DNA of 64,000 nucleotides from Lonicera japonica (lineage: Eukaryota > Streptophyta > Magnoliopsida > Dipsacales > Caprifoliaceae). Both the position numbers and the translations under genes were made by a program. Every line of letters starts with the position of its first letter. Positions within the stretch are counted from its first letter, which is position 1. Below, in pieces: positions 57,942 through 64,000 of the stretch. The stretch lies in the NCBI GenBank assembly GCA_021464415.1, contig JAKCWG010000233.1, forward strand, positions 35,838 to 99,837, in the 5' to 3' direction. The notes below the pieces were generated by a model. That model did no database searches. It was not told where the DNA came from and saw only the letters and a list, made by a program, of their open reading frames with translations.

Positions 57942-59247
57942 TCAAGTTGCACCATGCCTCAATCCGATAGTTGACCAATGGATGGCTAAGATGAACTTCC
58001 TACCCGGGCAGGGTTTAGGAAAGGCCAACCAGGGGATCTCACAACCTTTTACAATCAAAACCAATGCCGGAAAATCTGGGATAGGATGGACCCAGGATAA
58101 AAAGAAACAACCATGGAAGTCCCGAGGCCTTCCCAAGGAGACAATCTGTATGACAGAGACCTCCCCCAAAACCTTTAATTGGTCGGCAGAACCAGAATCA
58201 TCGGAAGCCTCAAAGGGATCAGACCCATCATCCCTTTGGATACATCAAATTACCCGTTCAGGAAAGGTATATCAGCCGCCACTGATAGATGTCGAGAAAT
58301 CACTTCCTCCTAAGGAAATAGGAGAAGATCGAGTATTGGAACAGTTGAAGAAAACCCAGGCACACATCACCATTTGGGGCCTCCTGGTTGTCTCCAAACC
58401 TCACAGGACCGCTTTCATCAAACTCCTAGATGAGGCTATCATATCACCAGACTCTACGCCCGAACAATTGCCAAACATGATTGGGTCACTTACAGTCCAA
58501 AGAAGTCTGTCATTCTCAGATGAAGAGTTATCTCCATTGGGAAAGAAACACAGCCTGGCCCTCCATATCACTGTCCGGACCCCAGGAAAAATCCTGCCAC
58601 AGGTCCTCATTGACAATGGGTCAACTATAAACGTTTGTCCTCTAAAAACCGCCAGATGTCTGGGTATTTCAGATTCAGAACTGTCTATGTCAGCAATAAC
58701 CGTTAGAGCCTATGACAACACTAGGTGGGCCGTCCTTGGTTCTCTGAAGCTTAATCTCATGGTCGGTCCCGAAAACTTTCCGGCCGATTTTCAAATCATA
58801 GACATTCCCTCCAGTTTTAACCTCCTGTTGGGAAGAGCATGGCTACATGACATAGGAGCACTCCCCTCCTCCTTACACCAGAAGATCAAGATACCGTTCG
58901 AAGGGAATATAATCACCATCCAAGGAGATCTTGAAAGGACCTTGGCGGATCTGGAATTACCTATTTTAGGCATAGGGAGTCAAAGCATACAGTTGGGAGG
59001 CTTTTCTTATGAGCCTCAAGTACAAGCCCTTACCACCCAAAGAATCGAGTATCTTCCCCCTGATAATATCCCCGGTCTCAGCACCAAGATCACGAATATG
59101 CTGAGAATGATGAAATACTTACCTGGAGCCAGTCTGGGAATGGGGCAGCCAGGATTACTTCAGGCCTTAGAATCAGTTACGAGGCATGAAAAAGAAGGGT
59201 TGGGGTACCAACACACCGAAGAAGACGACAAAGAAAAAAGGGGTTAA
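57942..59247 (+). pseudogene. Protease region of Tat element B (421 codons open)
   Basis: The frame contains a G-patch-like start (MAKMNFLPGQGLGKANQGI). The retropepsin follows, with VLIDNGSTINVCP (DNG is common at this place in Tat elements) at about 58,603-58,640. FNLLLGRAWLHDIGALPSSLHQK marks the end of the domain (about 58,815-58,885). It ends at an in-frame TAA (59,245), after which the same frame continues into an acidic linker and RT. Confidence 0.88.
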
Positions 59248-61980
59248 GGGTATCAGTGTCCGAGTTTTAGCTCTCTTAATGGGGTTTTTGTCAAAGAAGG
59301 AGAGGACTTTCCCTTTTGCGGCTTTCAGGAGCCTTGGAGAAATAACGACGGAGATAACCTTCTAGGATGGGAAATCTTCTATGAAGAGGACCTTTATCTC
59401 AAGGAAAATGTTATACACAGCTTCTGTACCAAGGTAACGATCGGGCCGAGAGATGAAAATGAAGACGAAAAAGGTGAAGAGGAAGAAAAGATTGGAGATC
59501 TCTTCGGCATCATGGCTCTAGAGGACGATGAGTCAAAGGACGACCCTATACACTTAATACACGCTGATCCAGATTACCAGGAAAAAGGGGGAAAGAGTGA
59601 AGTTGTAAGGGTAAGAGATAAGGGCAAGGGTAAGGCTAAAGAAGAGTCTCTCCTAGATTTACTTTTCAAGCTTGTACCTGTAAGCACTGTTATTAACGAA
59701 GAAGACTCTATTTTGCGGTATCATGTTAGTTCTTATTCTGTAATTGCTTATATGGAAATGGAAAGACTAAATGAATATCCTAAACGGGAGGAACAGCGCA
59801 TACAAAGCGAGGAGGGAGATACTCTTGTGATTAATCTTGGGACGGAAAAGGAAAAGAAAGAAGTTCGTATTGGGGCAATTCTAAGTAAGGCAGAATGAGA
59901 TGAATTCACACGAACTCTGAATGAGTACATGAATATCTTTGCCTGGTCCTACGCTGATATGCCAGGTTTGAATAGCCAGATAGTCATGCACGAGATACAC
60001 ACCAAGCCGAAATTCAGACCCGTCAAGCAAAAATTGAGAAAGCTTACGCCTGAATGGTTCCTGAAAGTAAAAGAAGAAGTGATGAAACAACTGAGTGTAG
60101 GGTTTTTACAGGTGATCGAGTACCCTTCATGGTTAGCCAACATTGTGCCCGTTTCAAAAGCAAATGGGAAGGTCCGCATGTGTGTGGATGACCGAGATCT
60201 CAATAAAGCTTGCCCAAAAGACGATTTCCCATTACCCAACATTGATTTGATAATAGATAATACTGCCAACCATGCCTTGAAGTCATTTGTGGACGGTTTT
60301 GCCAGATATAATCAGATCAAGATGCATCCAGATCACCAAGAGAAAACAACATTTATCACGCCATGGGGAACATACTGTTATACCGTTATGCCATTCGGGC
60401 TAAAGAATGCCGGGGCAACATATCAGAGGGCAGCTACAGCTATCTTCCATGACATGATTCACAAAGAAGTAGAAGTATATATGGACGATATGATAATCAA
60501 GTCAAAAGAAAGGGAAGGCCATGTACCAGCCTTACGAGCCTTTTTTGACCGCCTCCGCCAGTACCAGATGAGACTCAATCCGCAGAAATGTGTATTCGGG
60601 GTAACCAAGGGAAAAATCCTAGGCTATGTTGTCAGTAAGAAAGGAATCGAGGTAGACCCTGCCAAGGTTCGAGCTATTCGAGAAATGCCCGAGCCTCGTA
60701 CCGAGAAAGAAGTCCGGGGATTTTTGGGTAATTTGCAGTACATCAGTAGGTTCATCTCTCAGCTCACTCAGACTTGTAAGCCCATCTTCAAGCTCCTGAG
60801 GAAATCTTCACTAGGAGAATGGGACGGTCAGTGTCAGGAGGCTTTTTATAGAATCAAACACTATCTATCCAACCCCCCAGTATTAGCCCCACCACAGACT
60901 GGACTGCCACTAATCTTATATCTAACGGTCATGGATTTGGCTGCAGGAGCTATGCTAGCCCAACATGTGATTGATACCCGAAAAGAGCAGACTATCTACT
61001 ACATCAGCAAAAAATTGTCCCCATTTGAGATAAACTACACACCGTTAGAGAAGTCATGCACCGCTCTTGTTTGGGTAACACAGAAATTACGACACTACAT
61101 GCTGGTTTTCCCAGTCATCCTGGCATCACGAATAGATCCACTGAAATACCTCTTTGAGAAACCAGCTCTCTCAAACCGTATGGCAAAATGGTTATTCTTA
61201 CTCTCCGAAGTCGATATCACATACATGACCCAGAAGGCAGTCAAAGGCAAGATCATAGCTAATTATCTGGCCCACAATCCAATATTGGGGGACATGTTAG
61301 AAGAAGCCGAATTCCCAGATAAAACTATCATGAATGTCAAGATCCATGAAGACTGGAAATTATACTTTGACGGGGCCGCCAACCGAAACGGGAATGGAAT
61401 AGGCATCCTGTTAGTCTCTCCAGACCAAACTCACTCCCCGATATCATATCGTCTGGACTTCTTCTGTACCAACAATATGGCCGAGTATGAAGCCTGTATA
61501 ATTGGATTAGAGATTGCGCTCCAAAGGGGTATACGAAGAATACAAGTGTACGGATATTCGGCATTAGTAGTCCACCAAGTGCTACAAGAATGGAAGGTCA
61601 GAGATGAGAAGTTAGTACCATACCTCACCCGATTGGAGGATGTCGCATGGAGATTTGAGCATTCGGAGTTTTACTATGTCCCCAGATCACAAAATAATTT
61701 TGCTGACGCACTAGCAACCCTGGCATCAATGATCGATATCCCGGAAGGGATGGAAGAAATAACTCTTACCGTACAAAGAAGACCAGGACCAGCACACTGC
61801 ATGGCCCTTGAGGTAGAGAATGAAAAGGATGGGGACTCAACCATTTGGTTTTGTGACATCTGGAACATATTGAAAAATCATCTGTATCCCAAGCGAACAG
61901 ATAAGAAAACGCGGATCACACTCAGAAGATTAGCATCAGGATTCATACTTTGTGCCGGAAGGCTGTATAAGAGGAACTAA
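59248..61980 (+). pseudogene. RT, RNase H and second RNase H of Tat element B
   Basis: The frame continues from the protease, with an acidic linker at 59,440-59,895, a TGA (59,896) and then 683 open codons from 59,929. RT motifs: VSKANGKVRMCVDDRDLNKACPKD-type region (about 60,150), VDGFARYNQI, VMPFGLKNAGATYQ and the catalytic YMDD (60,479). The first RNase H has QTIYYISKKLSPFEINYTPLEK. The second RNase H has LYFDGAANRNGNGIGILL, NNMAEYEACIIGLEIAL and NNFADALATLASM. In the second RNase H the Asp of the expected GDS motif is Tyr (GYS, about 61,555). It ends at a TAA. Confidence 0.9.
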
Positions 61981-63091
61981 GACGGGACCCATCTTCAATG
62001 TCTCACTGAAGAAGAATCCGTCAAAATGATGGATCAGATACATGGGGGCGATTGCGGACCTCATATGTGCGGTCATACACTTGCCCGCAAAATCATCAGA
62101 CAAGGTTATTACTGGTCCACCCTGCAAAATGACTGCGTTAACCACGTACGCCGTTGTCACAAGTGTCAAATCTACGCTAAAGTCTCAGAAACTTCCTCCG
62201 AAAGAGTTGTACAACATGACTGCTCCCTGGCCTTTTGCAACCTGGGGAATTGACATCATTGGAAAATTTTCGCCCAAAGCCAGCAACGGCCACGAATTCA
62301 TACTAGTAGCCATCGACTACTTCACCAAATGGGTAGAGGCCGAATCTTTCCAGACCCTTGACGCCAAGAAAGTTGCCTGATTCATCAAACGGAATATCAT
62401 CTACCGGTATGGGGTCCCACACGAGATCATCTCGAACAACGGTACCCACTTTGAAGGAGAGGCTAATACAGTCATGGAGGAACACGGTATTATCCGACAT
62501 AGATCTTCGCCATACAGACCGCAAACCAATGGGGCAGTTGAGGCCGCCAACAAGAATCTGAAGAACATCCTGAGCAAGATGACCAACACTTGTCGAGACT
62601 GGCCAGAAAAATTACCATATGCATTGTGGGGATACCGCACCACTGAGAGGGTCTCTACCGGGGCAACCCCATTTTCACTTACATACGGGATGAAAGCAGT
62701 CCTCCCTGTTGAATTAGAGGTCCCCTCCCTTAGAGTAATGTTAGAGAATCAAGTTAATGAGCTGGAATGGGTCCAGGCACGTTATGACGAGCTGGCATTG
62801 TTAGATGAGAAGAGATTGAAAGCCGCATATCACCACCAAGGGTATCAAAAAAGAATCGCTCAAGCATTTAACCAGAAAGTAAAGACTCGAGGTATCAATG
62901 AGAACGACATCGTGTTGAAAGAAATTCGAGAACCAGCCAGAGACCCAAGAGGAAAGTTCGGGCAAAAGTGGACAGGGCCATACATCGTCAAAGAGATTGA
63001 TACAGGGGGTGCCGCTATACTCGCTAATTTGAACGGACAGTTACTGCATTCACCAGTCAACATGGATCGACTGAAGAAGTATTACCAATAG
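61981..63091 (+). pseudogene. Integrase of Tat element B, frameshifted
   Basis: The zinc-binding part (HGGDCGPHMCGHTLARKI, then CHKC) is in the pol frame to about 62,190. The frame then shifts by one and the core follows: WGIDIIGKF (first Asp), FTKWVEAESF, a TGA at 62,378, then EIISNNGTHF, where the second catalytic Asp is Asn. PQTNGAVEAANKN supplies the Glu. The C-terminal part ends at NMDRLKKYYQ, stop 63,089. It cannot be active. Confidence 0.9.
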
Positions 63092-63377
63092 ATGTAACAT
63101 GTATAGTTAAGAACTACGTCAACCTGAGCCCCAACTCAAAATTGTGTTTTTGGAAAAATCAAAAGGGGAACGTAGGCAACCTAAGAAGTGACTTCAGGCC
63201 CGGTTTAAAACATTGAAAAGAAATTTATTTCTCATAAAAAAGTCCCTTGTTTATTATTAAGGTGGTTCAGAACACCGAAAGTTACAAAGGAGATACATCA
63301 TACAGAAAGACCTAATCCCTAGGGGTTGGCCAAGCAGGGTCCTCAGTAGCCAAGTCAATTCGAGCCTCATCCAGGAT
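63092..63377 (+). other. Start of the 3' region of Tat B
   Basis: Non-coding DNA between the integrase stop and the antisense ORF, with a GGGGAACGTAGG-type stretch. No tandem repeat like that of Tat A is visible. Confidence 0.6.
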
Positions 63378-63927
63378 CTAGTACGCAAAGACTATGCTTT
63401 CCTCTGTGGGCTCGAAATCCATGAACCGAAACCATTCCATTTGAAAGGGGTCATCAATCAGCTCCTCTTCCAGAGACCCCCAACGAGAACGGATGATGTC
63501 AACTCGAAGGGGTCGGGTAATACCAAAACAAGCATAGTTGAACTGACAAGTTAGTCGAGCACGCCACATTCTCTCCACCGATGAAGAAACATGCTGGGTC
63601 AAAAATTTAGACTCGGAAGAAAAGTTGTTCAGGCTAAGGGGAATGTCCTGAGGGACGTTAAATTGCCGAAGAAGACGTCCTGGGAGATAAAAAGAAGTGA
63701 ACCAGAGCCCACGGAGCCGAACATAATTCTGCCCCCCGGTACTAAGCACTATCGCCCTCAGCTTCCACCAAGGAATGTTCCATCGGATAGCCCCAAAACT
63801 TCTCTGAAAACCACACCGTCCAATCAGAGGAAGACATGGTCAAGGCACCAAAGAGGGGACGACGGAAGAAGTGTGTCGAGTTGTCAAGCCGAACCCCATT
63901 GAAACCCACCGATCGGAAACGCTCCAA
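63378..63927 (-). pseudogene. Antisense ORF of Tat element B
   Basis: Two overlapping frames on the - strand (63,927-63,742 and 63,749-63,378) read as one protein with a frameshift near 63,745. The second part has GLWFTSFYLPGRLLRQFNVPQDIP and MWRARLTCQFNY, which resembles antisense ORF proteins of Tat/Retand elements. It is on the opposite strand to pol, as in Tat A, but its sequence is not close to that ORF. It may continue right of the window. Confidence 0.6.
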
Positions 63928-64000
63928 TAGCTACATATATAGCAAGCGCGGACTTCCCTTGAAGAAGGGTGAAGCTCCCCTTTTGAGATCATCTAGGCCA
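63928..64000. other. Window end within Tat B 3' region
   Basis: No feature is recognised in the last bases. Confidence 0.5.

Larger units (their letters stand above)
53952..64000 (+). mobile_element. Tat-lineage Ty3/gypsy retrotransposon B, right end outside window
   Basis: 5' LTR, PBS, a leader of about 800 bp, gag, protease, RT, RNase H, second RNase H, integrase and an antisense ORF follow in order. It is the longest and best preserved element here but has stops in gag, pol and integrase. The 3' LTR is not in the window. It inserted into Ulp1-like copy B. Confidence 0.93.

Overview
The window is a nested, decayed transposable-element landscape from a flowering-plant nuclear genome. The evidence is plant-specific: Mutator-like (MULE) and CACTA transposases with spliced genes, Ulp1-like transposon genes, Tat-lineage Ty3/gypsy elements with a second RNase H and antisense ORFs, a Cassandra retroelement with 5S-derived LTRs, an endogenous pararetrovirus fragment and a plant LRR receptor fragment. 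The DNA is AT-rich. I see no intact host gene, rRNA gene or tRNA gene. The species cannot be told from the sequence.

Layout. 1-9.2 kb: a MULE-type region with a broken Ulp1-like (C48) protease gene on + (about 276-4713) and a broken MuDR/SWIM transposase gene on - (8642-5917), tail to tail. Every non-coding part of it carries dozens of copies of the palindrome GTGCTAAATGCATTTAGCAC. 9.2-14.9 kb: AT-rich DNA, a possible LTR fragment with TGATCGATCA palindromes, and a dead LRR-receptor fragment. 14,936-16,175: solo LTR (-) with target duplication TCTTG. 16.4-25.0 kb: Tat-lineage gypsy element A on -, with an antisense coiled-coil ORF, a 63-bp tandem repeat, integrase, two RNase H domains, RT, protease, gag, PBS and a 5' LTR. 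25.7-28.6 kb: endogenous caulimovirid fragment (-). 28,993-29,753: complete Cassandra TRIM (-). 30.3-32.95 kb: a duplicated segment, one copy split by a foldback MITE. 32.96-~37.1 kb: a CACTA element with a five-exon Transposase_24-type gene (-). 37.7-38.2 kb: SWIM remnant of a second MULE transposase.

38.5-51 kb: three units of a tandem repeat (about 1.6-2.1 kb), two of which encode closely related 66-residue coiled-coil peptides behind a G-box-bearing leader. They are split by a Copia element (38,921-44,443, TSD ATCTT), which itself contains a long solo LTR (40,255-43,627, TSD TTATC), and by a second solo LTR of that family (47,716-50,302, TSD TACAT). 51-53.95 kb: a second Ulp1-like gene fragment, full of palindromes of the form ATTACTGGTGCCAGTAAT and cut by Tat element B (53,952 to beyond the window end), which has a 1.5-kb 5' LTR, PBS, gag, protease, RT, two RNase H domains, a frameshifted integrase and an antisense ORF.

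The most unusual pattern is that several unrelated elements carry their own short, perfect palindrome, repeated many times in regulatory or intronic DNA. The Ulp1-A MULE has GTGCTAAATGCATTTAGCAC. The 33-54 kb composite has ATTACTGGNNCCAGTAAT. In LTRs a different palindrome sits just upstream of the TATA region: TGTCGCGCGACA, CATGATCGATCATG and CATGTAGTCGACTACATG. The sequence differs each time, while the symmetry and location recur. Nearly all proteins carry in-frame stops, many explicable by C-to-T change, as expected in methylated repeats.
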